Origin: Candidatus Rokubacteria bacterium 13_1_40CM_69_27
GTDB lineage: Bacteria > Methylomirabilota > Methylomirabilia > Rokubacteriales > CSP1-6
DNA: 36,850 nt
NCBI GenBank assembly: GCA_001917535.1
Contig: MNEF01000034.1
Span: 1 to 36,850, forward strand
Direction: 5' to 3'
The position numbers and the translations under genes were made by a program. Positions 16,017-24,267 of this stretch are shown here, piece after piece. The notes under the pieces are model-generated. The model worked only from the letters and a program-made list of their open reading frames with translations. It did not search any database and was not told where the DNA came from. Numbering within the stretch: the stretch's first letter is position 1; the number at the start of each line of letters is the position of its first letter.

Positions 16017-16030
16017 GTCACCGGGGTGAC
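16017..16030. promoter_or_regulatory. 14-base palindrome upstream of the EmrA-type gene
   Basis: GTCACCGGGGTGAC is a near-perfect inverted repeat (GTCACC/GGTGAC) 31 bases ahead of the GTG start and within the divergent intergenic space. Its size and place suit an operator for a TetR- or MarR-type repressor, which often controls EmrA-type exporters. No such regulator gene is in the window. Confidence 0.35.
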
Positions 16031-16061
16031 AATCCGTCCAGGTCTGTGCTAGGAGTGTGGC

Positions 16062-17336
16062 GTGAACCGTCGCGCCATCGTGCTCGCGTTCGCGCTCGTC
16101 GCCGTCGCGGGCCTGGCCTGGGCGGGTTATGCCTGGTACCGATCGCGCCTCACCGTGTTCACGGACGACGCCTACGTCGAGAGCGCCATCGCGCCCGTGA
16201 GCGCAAAAGTTCCCGGCCAGGTGGTGGACGTCCTGGTCCGGGACAATCAATCGGTCGCTGCCGGCCAGGTGCTGGTCCGGATCGACGACCGCGACTGGCG
16301 CGCCAAGGTCGAGCAGGCCCGCGCGGCGGTGCTCATCGCCGAGCGTCGGTACCGGGCCGCCGGGGAGCGCGTGGGGCTGGGGCGTGAGATGGCGGCGAGC
16401 CAGATGACCCAGGCGCAGGCGGCGACGCTCCGGGCGGAGGCGGCGCGGTCGTCGGCGACCAGCGTGCTGGAGTCCAGTCGCGCGACGGCCCAGGGGCGCC
16501 GCGCCGCGCTGGCCTCCGCCGTGGCCGAGCGCGACCGGGCGCAGGTGTTGCGCGATCGAGCCGCGCAAGACCTCGCGCGTGCTCGCGAGCTGTTCGCCAA
16601 GGAGCTGGTGGCGCGCGAGTTCGTCGATCACGCCGAGGCCGAGGCGTGGGCCGCCGAGGCGCAGCTCGCGGGCGCCGAGGAGCGGGTGACGCAGGCCCAG
16701 CGCGACCTGGAAACCGCCGAGGCCGACGCGCGCATGCGCGAGGCGGGGTTCGAGCCCCAGCAGATCGGGCTCAAGACCGCCGAGGCGCGCGCCGTAGAGG
16801 CCAAGGCCCAGGCGATCCAGGCCGAGGCCTTCGTGCAGGAGGTGCGCGTTCGCGAAGCCGAGCGGGACCTGGCCCAGGCTCAGATGCAGGAGGCCCAGGC
16901 CGATCTGGCGCTGACGCTGCTCAACCTCGAGCACACCGAGGTCCGCGCGCCCACGGCCGGCCTGGTCTCGCGCAAGAACGTCGAGCCCGGCCAGGTGGTC
17001 CAGGTGGGCCAGCCCCTGCTCGCCCTCGTCGGACTGCACGACGTCTGGGTCATCGCCAACTTCAAGGAGACCCAGCTCGGCCGGGTGCGACCGGGGATGC
17101 GCGTCGACGTTGTCGTCGACACCTTCGACGATCGCCGGTACATCGGGACCGTCGACTCCATTGCCGCCGGGACAGGCTCGCGCTTCTCGCTGCTTCCGCC
17201 GGAGAACGCGACCGGCAACTGGGTGAAGGTGGTCCAGCGCGTCCCCGTGAAGATCACGCTCGATCCCAAGGCGTCGTCCAATCCGCACACGCTCCGGGCG
17301 GGGATGTCGGCGGCGGTGACGATCCACCTCCGGTAG
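16062..17336 (+). CDS. EmrA/HlyD-family membrane fusion protein
   Basis: 424 residues. The N-terminus is short and basic, followed by one membrane segment (IVLAFALVAVAGLAWAGYAW). Next comes the barrel-sandwich half FTDDAYVESAIAPVSAKVPG with VVDVLVRDNQSVAAGQVLVRIDD, an unusually long Ala/Glu/Arg-rich coiled-coil hairpin (about residues 80-285), and the returning half VRAPTAGLVSRKNVEPGQVV with GLHDVWVIANFKE. This is the periplasmic adaptor of drug or fatty-acid exporters. GGAG precedes the GTG by six bases. The usual MFS partner (EmrB) and outer-membrane channel are absent, so it is an orphan here. Confidence 0.9.
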   Translation: MNRRAIVLAFALVAVAGLAWAGYAWYRSRLTVFTDDAYVESAIAPVSAKVPGQVVDVLVRDNQSVAAGQVLVRIDDRDWRAKVEQARAAVLIAERRYRAAGERVGLGREMAASQMTQAQAATLRAEAARSSATSVLESSRATAQGRRAALASAVAERDRAQVLRDRAAQDLARARELFAKELVAREFVDHAEAEAWAAEAQLAGAEERVTQAQRDLETAEADARMREAGFEPQQIGLKTAEARAVEAKAQAIQAEAFVQEVRVREAERDLAQAQMQEAQADLALTLLNLEHTEVRAPTAGLVSRKNVEPGQVVQVGQPLLALVGLHDVWVIANFKETQLGRVRPGMRVDVVVDTFDDRRYIGTVDSIAAGTGSRFSLLPPENATGNWVKVVQRVPVKITLDPKASSNPHTLRAGMSAAVTIHLR

Positions 17337-17343
17337 CTCGGTC

Positions 17344-17412
17344 GGAGGGGGCGGACGTTACGGCCCCCTCCGAGGCCTCCCCCAGGAAGGATGGCGCGGG
17401 CGAAGCCCGCGC
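17344..17412 (+). repeat. Dispersed two-hairpin intergenic repeat, copy 3
   Basis: GGAGGGGGC (17344-17352) pairs with GCCCCCTCC (17363-17371); the linker CCGAGGCCTCCCCCAGGA matches copy 1; hairpin 2 is GCGCGGGC (17394-17401) and GCCCGCGC (17405-17412) around GAA. Compared with copies 1 and 2, one base pair of hairpin 2 is swapped on both sides (C-G to G-C), keeping the stem. It lies just after the EmrA-type stop. Confidence 0.7.
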
Positions 17413-17541
17413 TCGAAGCGGAGGGGGGGGAGTGTAACAAGTACTCGGGCCGCGGCCCTCGCGGTAATTTCTTCTCGTCTCTAGGAAATTCACTTCACAG
17501 GCTGCCCGGACGCGCCGCGCGGTGATAGCATCGCAGCCTGG

Positions 17542-19086
17542 ATGGGCGACGTCACGCTCGAGCTGATCCATCGCCTCGCCAACGTCTTGCTCGGCGTCTC
17601 GGCGCTGACCGTGGCGGCGCTCATCGTCGTCGAGATCGGACGCCGGCCCACGCGCCGGCGCGAGCCGCTGGGCATCGCGTTCTGCATCGTGTTCCTGGCG
17701 ATCGGCCTCCGCGCCGCCGTGCGAGTCACGCTCGAGCACGTCCCCAGCGTGCCGCGCGAGGCCGCGGCGACGGTGGTGGCGGTCGATGTCCTGGCGGCGG
17801 GGGCGGCGCTGGCCTTCCTGGCCCTGCGGCGCCGGTACGGCGTGTTCATCGAGAGCGCCGACATCGTCCGCGAATACGAGACGGAGTATGCGGCGAAGGA
17901 GCGCGAGGCCCACGCGCTGGCCCAGGTCAACGAGGAGCTGCGGCGGCTCGACGAGCTGAAGTCGGAGTTCCTGGCCATGGTCAGCCACGAGCTGCGCACG
18001 CCGCTCACCGCGATCGTCGGCTACGGCCGCTTGCTGCTGCGGCAGGTGCACGGGCCACTCAACGCCAAGCAGGTCGAGCACCAGGAGGCGATCTTTCGCA
18101 GCGCCCAGCGGCTCACCGATCTCATCAACGACCTGCTGGACGTCTCGCGCCTGGAGGCGGCACGGATCGAGCTGCATCCGCGCGCCACCGACGCGCGGCA
18201 GGTTACCGAGCACGTGATCGCGGCCGTGCGCGTCGCCGCTCAGGCCAAGCAGCTCCATCTCCTGAACGAGCTGGGTGAATCGCTGCCGCTGGTGCAGGCG
18301 GATCAGACGCGCCTGCACCAGGTCCTGGTCAACCTGGTCGGCAATGCCATCAAGTTCACGCCGGCGGGCGGCATCGTCCGCATCCGCGGGGGCCGCCACA
18401 ACGAGCAGGTCTGGATCGCGGTCGAGGACACGGGCGTGGGCATCGCGCGCGAGGAGCTGGCCCGCATCTGGGATCCCTTCTACCAGGTCGAGTCGCCGAT
18501 GCGCCGGCAGCACGGCGGCTCGGGGCTGGGCCTGGCCATCGTGCGCCGGCTGGTGGAACTGCACGGGGGGCTCGTGCGCGCCGAGAGCGAAGGCGAGGGC
18601 CGCGGCAGCCGCTTCAGCTTCACGCTGCCGATCGCCACCGAGGCGCTCAGACCGGAGGGCGCGCCGGAGCCGGAGGCCGCGCTGGAGCCGGTGCTGGCCG
18701 GACGCGAGGTGCTGATCGTCGAGGACGACGAGGCGAGCCAGGCCCTGATGCGCTCGGTCGTGGAGGACGTGCTGGGCGGCCGGGCCCGGGTCTGCGCCGA
18801 TGGCGAGGAGGCGGTCAGGGAGGCCAGCGAGCGGCCCCCCGCGCTCCTCCTGCTCGATCTCATGCTGCCGCACCTGTCGGGGTGGGAGGTCGCGCGGCGG
18901 CTTCGCCAGCACCCGGCCACCCGGGGCCTGCTGATCATCGCGGTGTCGGCCCTGGCCCGACCGCAGGAGCGCGAGGCCGCGCTCCACGCCGGCTGCGACG
19001 CCTACCTCAGCAAGCCCTTCCTACCCGACGAACTGGCGCGGGTCGTCGCCACGACGCTGCTCAGCGAGGGGGTGTCGTCGCGATGA
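17542..19086 (+). CDS. Hybrid sensor histidine kinase with C-terminal receiver
   Basis: 514 residues. About three membrane helices (residues 5-100: ANVLLGVSALTVAALIVVEI, LGIAFCIVFLAIGL, AATVVAVDVLAAGAALAFLA) lead into a coiled coil. Then come the HisKA H-box MVSHELRTPLTAIVGYG, the N box NLVGNAIKFTPAGG, G boxes VEDTGVGIA and GGSGLGLAIV, and a receiver domain with VLIVEDDEAS, the phosphorylated Asp in LLLLDLMLPHLSG and the Lys in YLSKPF. There is no periplasmic sensor domain, so the membrane part may sense directly. The stop overlaps a response regulator gene that is cut short, so the downstream output is missing. Confidence 0.93.
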   Translation: MGDVTLELIHRLANVLLGVSALTVAALIVVEIGRRPTRRREPLGIAFCIVFLAIGLRAAVRVTLEHVPSVPREAAATVVAVDVLAAGAALAFLALRRRYGVFIESADIVREYETEYAAKEREAHALAQVNEELRRLDELKSEFLAMVSHELRTPLTAIVGYGRLLLRQVHGPLNAKQVEHQEAIFRSAQRLTDLINDLLDVSRLEAARIELHPRATDARQVTEHVIAAVRVAAQAKQLHLLNELGESLPLVQADQTRLHQVLVNLVGNAIKFTPAGGIVRIRGGRHNEQVWIAVEDTGVGIAREELARIWDPFYQVESPMRRQHGGSGLGLAIVRRLVELHGGLVRAESEGEGRGSRFSFTLPIATEALRPEGAPEPEAALEPVLAGREVLIVEDDEASQALMRSVVEDVLGGRARVCADGEEAVREASERPPALLLLDLMLPHLSGWEVARRLRQHPATRGLLIIAVSALARPQEREAALHAGCDAYLSKPFLPDELARVVATTLLSEGVSSR

Positions 19087-19199
19087 GGGACGAGTCACCC
19101 CGCGTGCTCGTCGTCGAGGACAACCGAGACACCTCCGCGCTCCTGCGCGACCTCCTGGAGGCGGAGGGCTATCAGGTGAGCTCGGTGGCGACTTCAGCG
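19083..19199 (+). pseudogene. Response regulator receiver domain, truncated after about 38 codons
   Basis: ATGA overlap with the kinase gene. SPRVLVVEDNRDTSALLRDL and LEAEGYQVSSVATSA are the first strand, acidic pair and first helix of a receiver. The phospho-acceptor Asp, Thr/Ser and Lys that should follow are absent. From about 19194 the sequence is the 3' end of the opposite-strand gene, and the frame continues only as antisense. The output domain is unknown. Confidence 0.75.
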
Positions 19200-20225
19200 G
19201 ATCTTCTTGATCACGAGGCTCGAGGGCGCGTTGGGGAAGGACCAGCCGGGGATGACCGCCGTAAAGCGTCCGGCCGTGCCCCCGGCGACGAGGATCTTGA
19301 GATTGTCGGGAGCGCGGAACTTGGGAATCAGGGTCTCGTCCGTCTCCGGATCGGCGAACGTCGCCAGCACGCTCTCGGCCAGCCCCTCGCCTCCGTCCTT
19401 GCCGGGAATCAGATCCTTGACGGGCTTGCGCAGTTGCTCCCAGAGGAAGCGGCGGACCCGGGCCTTCGACCAGCCGTCGCCGGCGACCGCGCGCGCGTGC
19501 TCGGGCGCGAGCACGACGAGCGTGTCGCCGAGACCCATGGCCTTGCAGTGTCCGATGGACTCCATGCCCCGAGCGACCGTGATCAGGATGTCCTCGGCGG
19601 TGCGGCTACGCGGGGCCGAGATCACCAGGAGTGGCTCGCCCGCGAACGCGGCGACGGTACTATCGGCGGCGGCGAAGCCGTGTTCGACGTGGAGTGGCTC
19701 CCAGGGGTTGGCCTCCTCGTATTCGCCGATGCAGTAGGCGTAGCGGCCGGGCTGTCCGAACGTCGACATGCTGATGGTCCCGGGACGGGCGCCGCCGATG
19801 TTGGCCCAGATGAGACGGAGGGCGCGGCCGATGGTGGCGTTGGCCCGCCAGCCCGGGCCGAACGCGCCGACGCCGCTGTTGACGTCCAGGCGCTTGCGGA
19901 TCGGGCCGTTGATCACGAAGAGCGGCGCGACGGCGTCGGTGGTGCCCGACAGGCCGTGCAGGTCGAAGGCGTCGTCGCACATCGCTTCGACGCCGGCGAT
20001 GACGACAGGCAGATATTCCGGACGGCAGCCGGCCATGACCGCGTTCACCGCGATCCGCTCCACGGTTGCCCGCCCGTAGCCGGGCGGCACCTCCGCGATC
20101 AACTCATCGGCCGGGCGGCCCGCCGCCGCTACGGCCTGCGCCACCCGCGGCCGCGTCGGCGGCACCACGGGCAGCCCGTCGGTGACGCCCCGAGCGTACA
20201 GCGCCTCGACGGCGTCGACGGTCAT
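19194..20225 (-). CDS. Conserved protein of unknown function (343 aa)
   Basis: The ATG at 20225 overlaps the uppP stop by four bases; the frame remains open upstream but that is uppP antisense. Strongly patterned stretches suggest a real, well-conserved family: VTDGLPVVPPTRPRV, ATVERIAVNAVMAGCRPEYL, LFVINGPIRKRLDVNSGVG, WRANATIGRALRLIWANIGG, GRYAYCIGEYEEANPWEPLH. I have the impression that proteins of this type occur near UGSC-type (seleno)proteins in soil bacteria, but cannot verify it, and there is no UGSC motif here. Soluble; no signal peptide. The C-terminus (LVIKKIR) abuts the truncated response regulator. Confidence 0.7.
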   Translation of the reverse strand: MTVDAVEALYARGVTDGLPVVPPTRPRVAQAVAAAGRPADELIAEVPPGYGRATVERIAVNAVMAGCRPEYLPVVIAGVEAMCDDAFDLHGLSGTTDAVAPLFVINGPIRKRLDVNSGVGAFGPGWRANATIGRALRLIWANIGGARPGTISMSTFGQPGRYAYCIGEYEEANPWEPLHVEHGFAAADSTVAAFAGEPLLVISAPRSRTAEDILITVARGMESIGHCKAMGLGDTLVVLAPEHARAVAGDGWSKARVRRFLWEQLRKPVKDLIPGKDGGEGLAESVLATFADPETDETLIPKFRAPDNLKILVAGGTAGRFTAVIPGWSFPNAPSSLVIKKIR

Positions 20226-21025
20226 CGGAGCACGAGGGCGAAGATGACGGCGGCGACGAGGAGGCGGTAGAGCACGAAGGGCAGCAGGGAGCGGCGCTTG
20301 AGGTAGCTCACCAGGAACGACACGGCGATCCACCCGCTCACGAACGCGGCGACGACGGCGGCCACCAGCGGGCCGGACTCCGCGGACGGCAGGCCGGCGC
20401 GGAGCAGGTGAAGCGTCTGGAGCGTCCCGGCGCCGGCCGTGATCGGAATGCCCAGCAGGAAGGCGAAGCGCGCCGCCGTCGGTCGATCGAGGCCGCCGAA
20501 CAGCGCCGCCGTGATGGTGATGCCCGAGCGCGATGTTCCGGGGATCAGCGCCAGCGCCTGGGCGCAGCCGATGGCGAGGGCCTGGCCCCCGCTGACGCGC
20601 TCGAGCGGGTCGCCGCCGCCCGCCGCGGGCGGCGGCGCTCGGCGGTCGGCCACCGCCATGACGATCGCCCACAGCGCCGTCGACGTCGCCACCACCAGCG
20701 CCGAGCGCAGGTGCGCCTCGATGAGCTTGTCGAAGAGCAGGCCGGCCAGCCCGCCCGGGATGGTGGCCAGGACGAGGAGCAGGCCGATCCGGGGCGAGAG
20801 CGCTCCCGACGCCAGTGCGCGCAGCTCGCCGCGGAAGTACACGAGCAGCGCCGCCAGCGTCCCCAGATGGATGGCGGCGTCGAAGGCGAGGCCCTGGTCC
20901 GGCCAGCCGAAGAGGCGCGGCACCAGGATGAGGTGACCGGAAGAGGAGACGGGAAGAAACTCGGTGACTCCCTGGACGACGCCCAGCACCACCGCCTGCG
21001 GGTAGGTCATCGACCCGGGTTGCAT
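20222..21025 (-). CDS. uppP: UppP (BacA), undecaprenyl-diphosphatase
   Basis: Integral membrane phosphatase that recycles the undecaprenyl carrier for peptidoglycan and other polymers. Signature VQGVTEFLPVSSSGHL near the N-terminus, FDAAIHLGTLAALLVYF, and the second motif ALALIPGTSRSGITI, with Glu, Ser, His and Arg of the active site; about eight hydrophobic segments. I prefer the ATG at 21025 because a TAGAAT -10-like box lies 10 bases upstream; a second ATG at 21010 is 5 codons inside. It is divergent from the CinA-like gene and coupled to the next gene downstream. Confidence 0.95.
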   Translation of the reverse strand: MQPGSMTYPQAVVLGVVQGVTEFLPVSSSGHLILVPRLFGWPDQGLAFDAAIHLGTLAALLVYFRGELRALASGALSPRIGLLLVLATIPGGLAGLLFDKLIEAHLRSALVVATSTALWAIVMAVADRRAPPPAAGGGDPLERVSGGQALAIGCAQALALIPGTSRSGITITAALFGGLDRPTAARFAFLLGIPITAGAGTLQTLHLLRAGLPSAESGPLVAAVVAAFVSGWIAVSFLVSYLKRRSLLPFVLYRLLVAAVIFALVLR

Positions 21026-21050
21026 GGACGGGCGCATTCTAGCGTAAAAT
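21020..21050 (+). promoter_or_regulatory. Candidate promoter of the CinA-like gene
   Basis: TTGCAT (21020-21025) and TAAAAT (21045-21050) are 19 bases apart, and the ATG follows 9 bases after the -10, so the mRNA would have almost no leader. On the other strand TAGAAT (21041-21036) is placed similarly for uppP. Confidence 0.45.
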
Positions 21051-21059
21051 CCGGACGGC

Positions 21060-21788
21060 ATGCCGAAGACCGCGGGCATCATCCTCATCGGGAACGAAAT
21101 CCTCTCGGGCAAGATCGCCGACGCCAACGCCGCCTACCTCTGCCGCGCGCTGCGCGCCCTCGGCGTCGACGTGCGCCGGATCAGCGTGATTCCCGACGAG
21201 GTCGAGACGATCGCCGCGGAAATCGCCGCTCACAGCCGCGACCACGACGTCGTGTTCAGCTCGGGGGGCGTGGGCCCAACTCACGACGACGTGACCATCG
21301 AGGGCGCGGCGCGGGCACTGGGCGTGGCCGTGGTCCGTCACCCCGCGCTGGTCGCGCTGCTCAGCCAGTACTACGGCGACAAGCTCACCGACGCTCACCT
21401 CAAGATGGCGGAGGTCCCGGAGGGGGCCGAGCTGATCGGCGGCGAGTCGCTGCGCTTCCCCACGATCCTGATGCGCAACGTCTACATCCTCCCCGGGGTG
21501 CCCGAGATCTTCCGCCAGAAGTTCGAGGCGATCCGCGAGCGGTTCCGCGATCAACCCTTCCACCTCAAGAACGTGTTCGTGCGCCTCGCCGAGGGGAGCC
21601 TGGCCGACTACCTCAACGGTCTGCTCCGCGACTTCCCCGCGCTCCTGCTCGGCTCCTACCCGGAGTTCTCGAACCCCGAATACCGGGTCAAGGTGACGCT
21701 CGAGTCGCGGGACCCCACCTATCTGGAGGAGGCCCTGGACGCGCTGCTCGCCCGCCTGCCCGGCGACGCCGTCGTCAAGGTCACCTGA
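21060..21788 (+). CDS. CinA-like molybdopterin-binding domain protein
   Basis: 242 residues. The MoaB/MogA-type domain is clear: IILIGNEILSGKIADANAAY, then DEVETIAAEI and VVFSSGGVGPTHDDVTIEGA, followed by RFPTILMRNVYILPGVPEI. It lacks the C-terminal amidohydrolase (PncC) domain of full CinA, so it corresponds to the stand-alone N-terminal form called competence/damage-inducible protein A. Possible roles are ADP-ribose pyrophosphatase or FAD-related nucleotide hydrolysis; not settled. Confidence 0.88.
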   Translation: MPKTAGIILIGNEILSGKIADANAAYLCRALRALGVDVRRISVIPDEVETIAAEIAAHSRDHDVVFSSGGVGPTHDDVTIEGAARALGVAVVRHPALVALLSQYYGDKLTDAHLKMAEVPEGAELIGGESLRFPTILMRNVYILPGVPEIFRQKFEAIRERFRDQPFHLKNVFVRLAEGSLADYLNGLLRDFPALLLGSYPEFSNPEYRVKVTLESRDPTYLEEALDALLARLPGDAVVKVT

Positions 21789-21808
21789 GGCACCGAGGAG
21801 GCCCAGCC

Positions 21809-22501
21809 ATGGCGCTCGATGCGAAGGCGTTCGGCGCGGCGCTCCTGGAGGAGGTGCGGGAGCGCCGCTCCTTCGGGGGCCACCCCCTGTGGTTCAAGAT
21901 CGCCGAGGGCCGGCTCTCCCGCCCGGCACTCGGTGAGTTCGCCAAGCAGTTCTTCTTGCAGGTGGTGGAGTTCCCCCGGGCCGTGTCGGCGCTGCACTCC
22001 CGTTGCCCCGATCTGGCCGAACGGGTGAAGCTGGCCGAGTCCGTCTACGAGGAGGAAACGGGTCGGCTGTCGGGCGGGAAGCCGCACCCCGAGCTGTTCC
22101 TCGACTTCGCCGCTGGGGCGGGCGTTCCGCGCCAGGAGATGCTGGGGGCGACGCCGCTGCCCTCGACGGCGGCGCTCATCCACTGGTTCGAGTACTCCAC
22201 CAAGCTCCTGCCGTTCCATGAGGGCGTGGCCGCCATCAACCTGGCCGCCGAGGGGCAGGTGGTGGGCGCCTTCGGCCCGTTCGCTCGCGCGCTTCAGAAA
22301 CACTATGGCCTCAGCGAGGCGGCGGTCGCGTTCTGGGACATTCACGAGCTGGCCGACGCCGAGCACTCGGACGTGGGCGATCACATCGTCGTCCGGCACG
22401 CCACGACTGCCGAGCGGCACGAGGCCGTCCGCCGGGCGGTCCGGACCTCGCTGGCGATGTGGTGGCAGTTCTTCGACGGAATGGACAAGAGCTTCGGGTA
22501 G
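21809..22501 (+). CDS. PqqC/TenA/CADD-fold protein (haem-oxygenase-like diiron family)
   Basis: 230 residues, all-helical. GHPLWFKIAEGRLSRPALGE and FAKQFFLQVVEFPRAVSALH open the protein; VYEEETGRLSGGKPHPELFL is very like PqqC. The late WDIHELADAEHSDVGDH supplies a Glu/Asp-x-x-His set of the kind that binds iron in the CADD/HDO enzymes. No pqq genes are near, so pyrroloquinoline quinone synthesis is unlikely to be the job; an oxygen-activating diiron enzyme (as in CADD-type p-aminobenzoate formation) is a reasonable guess. The ATG at 21809 has GAGGAGG ahead. Confidence 0.8.
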   Translation: MALDAKAFGAALLEEVRERRSFGGHPLWFKIAEGRLSRPALGEFAKQFFLQVVEFPRAVSALHSRCPDLAERVKLAESVYEEETGRLSGGKPHPELFLDFAAGAGVPRQEMLGATPLPSTAALIHWFEYSTKLLPFHEGVAAINLAAEGQVVGAFGPFARALQKHYGLSEAAVAFWDIHELADAEHSDVGDHIVVRHATTAERHEAVRRAVRTSLAMWWQFFDGMDKSFG

Positions 22502-22510
22502 CCGCGGCTG

Positions 22511-24241
22511 GTGCGCCTGATCCCGCTCGGTGTCGCCGTCATCGCGGCGGCCCTCTACTTCGTCGGTCTGGGCGACGCGCCGTTCATCGACCCGCCCGAG
22601 GGCTTCCACGCCGAAATCGCCCGCTCGATGAGCGAGAGCGGCGACCCGGTGACGCCGCGGTTGAACGGCGTGCGGTACTTCGACAAGCCCCCGCTTCTCT
22701 ACTGGCTGATGTCGAGCTTGTTCGCGACGGCGGGGGTCACGCCGTTCACGGCGCGGTTCTGGCCCGCGCTGGCCGCCGTGGCGTGCGCGGCCGTCACCGC
22801 GCGCATCGGCATCATGATCGGCGGCTCCCGCCTGGGGCTCATCGCCGGGCTCATGGTGGCCACGAATCTGGGGATGTTCCTCTACGGCCGGCTCGTCAAG
22901 CCCGATCTGCCGTTCATCTTCTTCATCATGCTGGCCTACGCCGGCTTCGTCGCCGCCTATCTGGGGCGCGGCGGCCGCTGGGGCCTTGCGCTGTTCTGGG
23001 GAAGCCTGGCGCTGGCCGCCATGGCCAAGGACCTCCTCGGTGCCGGGGGGCCGTTGCTGGTGATCGGCGTCTTCTTCTGGCTCACCCGCGAGCGCCCGCT
23101 GGCCCACTGGTGGCCGTGGTGGGGGCTCGCGCTCTTCGCGGCCATCGCGGTGCCGTGGTATCTGGCGGTCGAGGCGCGGAACCACGGCTTTCTCTGGTAT
23201 ACCATCCTGGACAATCACGTCCTCAACCTGGTGCACCATCGGGTGTTCCCCGACGAGGACGTGCCCCTGGGCAACCTGGAATTCTTCGCCGTCACCCTGG
23301 CCGCCTTCCTGCCGTGGTCGCTGGCGGCGCCGTGGGCGGTGGCGCGCGCGCTGCGCCGGCCGTGGGAGAGCCCCGCCGATCGACTCCTGGCCCTGTTCGC
23401 GCTCTGGGCGTTCCTGGTGGTGGCGGTCTTCACCTTTTCCCCCTTCAAGCTCCCGCATTACGGCCTGCCGGCGCTCCCCGCCCTCGCGCTGCTCGTCGCG
23501 CGCCTGTGGGACGAGACCATCGCCCGTGGGTCCGGCGCCGTCAGCGCCCGGGTGCTCCTGGTCCCCATGGCGATCGTGTTCGCGCTGGCGGCGGCTGCGG
23601 CGGCGGCGGCGTGGGCGGACGCCCTGCCCATTCCGCGGGAGGTGGTGACGGCGGTAGACGAGACGACACGGAACCTCGCCGCCCGGGGGCAGGCCGCGCC
23701 CGCGCGTCCCCTCGAGGCCTTTCGTCCCGTCCTCGCCACGTCGGCGGCGATCTTCGCCGTCGCCGCCGGCGTGCTGGCGGTGGCGGCGTGGCGGCGGGCG
23801 ACGGAACTGGGCCTCACCGTGGCGCTGGCGGCGATGCTGGCGTTCCTGCCGGGAGCGGGCAAGGGGATGGCCGAGTTCGCACGCGGCCGCTCGGCGGCGC
23901 CCATCGCCGAGGCGCTGGCGCGCCGGGCGCAGCCGGGTGACACGATCGTCCACGAGGGCTCGCTCGAGAACACCGCCTCGGTGCTGCTGGCGCTGAGGCG
24001 CCCCGTTCACGTCGTCAACGGCCTCATGTCCAACCTGGCCTTCGGCGCGACCTTCCCGGACGCCCGCGACATCTTCTGGTCTCCCGGCCGGCTGCGCCAG
24101 GCGTGGACGGCTCCCGGCCGGATGTTCCTGATCTCCGTCGTCGACGCCGATCGCAGCGTGGTGCACACGCTGCCGCCGGCCGACGTGCACCTCATCGTCG
24201 AGGCCGGAGGGCGCCGCCTCTACTCCAATCTTGCCGACTGA
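22511..24241 (+). CDS. GT39/ArnT-type polyprenyl-phosphate-sugar glycosyltransferase
   Basis: 576 residues with about eleven membrane helices. The first periplasmic loop has the family hallmark IDPPEGFHAEIARSM, with the catalytic acidic residue, followed by FDKPPLLYWLM; later FTFSPFKLPHYGLPALPALA matches ArnT-like proteins. Such enzymes move a sugar from undecaprenyl phosphate to lipid A or another acceptor outside the membrane. A soluble C-terminal domain (from about residue 460) is present. It is followed after 26 bases by a GT2 enzyme that could make the lipid-linked donor. Start GTG, 9 bases after the preceding stop. Confidence 0.88.
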   Translation: MRLIPLGVAVIAAALYFVGLGDAPFIDPPEGFHAEIARSMSESGDPVTPRLNGVRYFDKPPLLYWLMSSLFATAGVTPFTARFWPALAAVACAAVTARIGIMIGGSRLGLIAGLMVATNLGMFLYGRLVKPDLPFIFFIMLAYAGFVAAYLGRGGRWGLALFWGSLALAAMAKDLLGAGGPLLVIGVFFWLTRERPLAHWWPWWGLALFAAIAVPWYLAVEARNHGFLWYTILDNHVLNLVHHRVFPDEDVPLGNLEFFAVTLAAFLPWSLAAPWAVARALRRPWESPADRLLALFALWAFLVVAVFTFSPFKLPHYGLPALPALALLVARLWDETIARGSGAVSARVLLVPMAIVFALAAAAAAAAWADALPIPREVVTAVDETTRNLAARGQAAPARPLEAFRPVLATSAAIFAVAAGVLAVAAWRRATELGLTVALAAMLAFLPGAGKGMAEFARGRSAAPIAEALARRAQPGDTIVHEGSLENTASVLLALRRPVHVVNGLMSNLAFGATFPDARDIFWSPGRLRQAWTAPGRMFLISVVDADRSVVHTLPPADVHLIVEAGGRRLYSNLAD

Positions 24242-24267
24242 GGCCGGGGGCCGGATCATGGAGCGAG

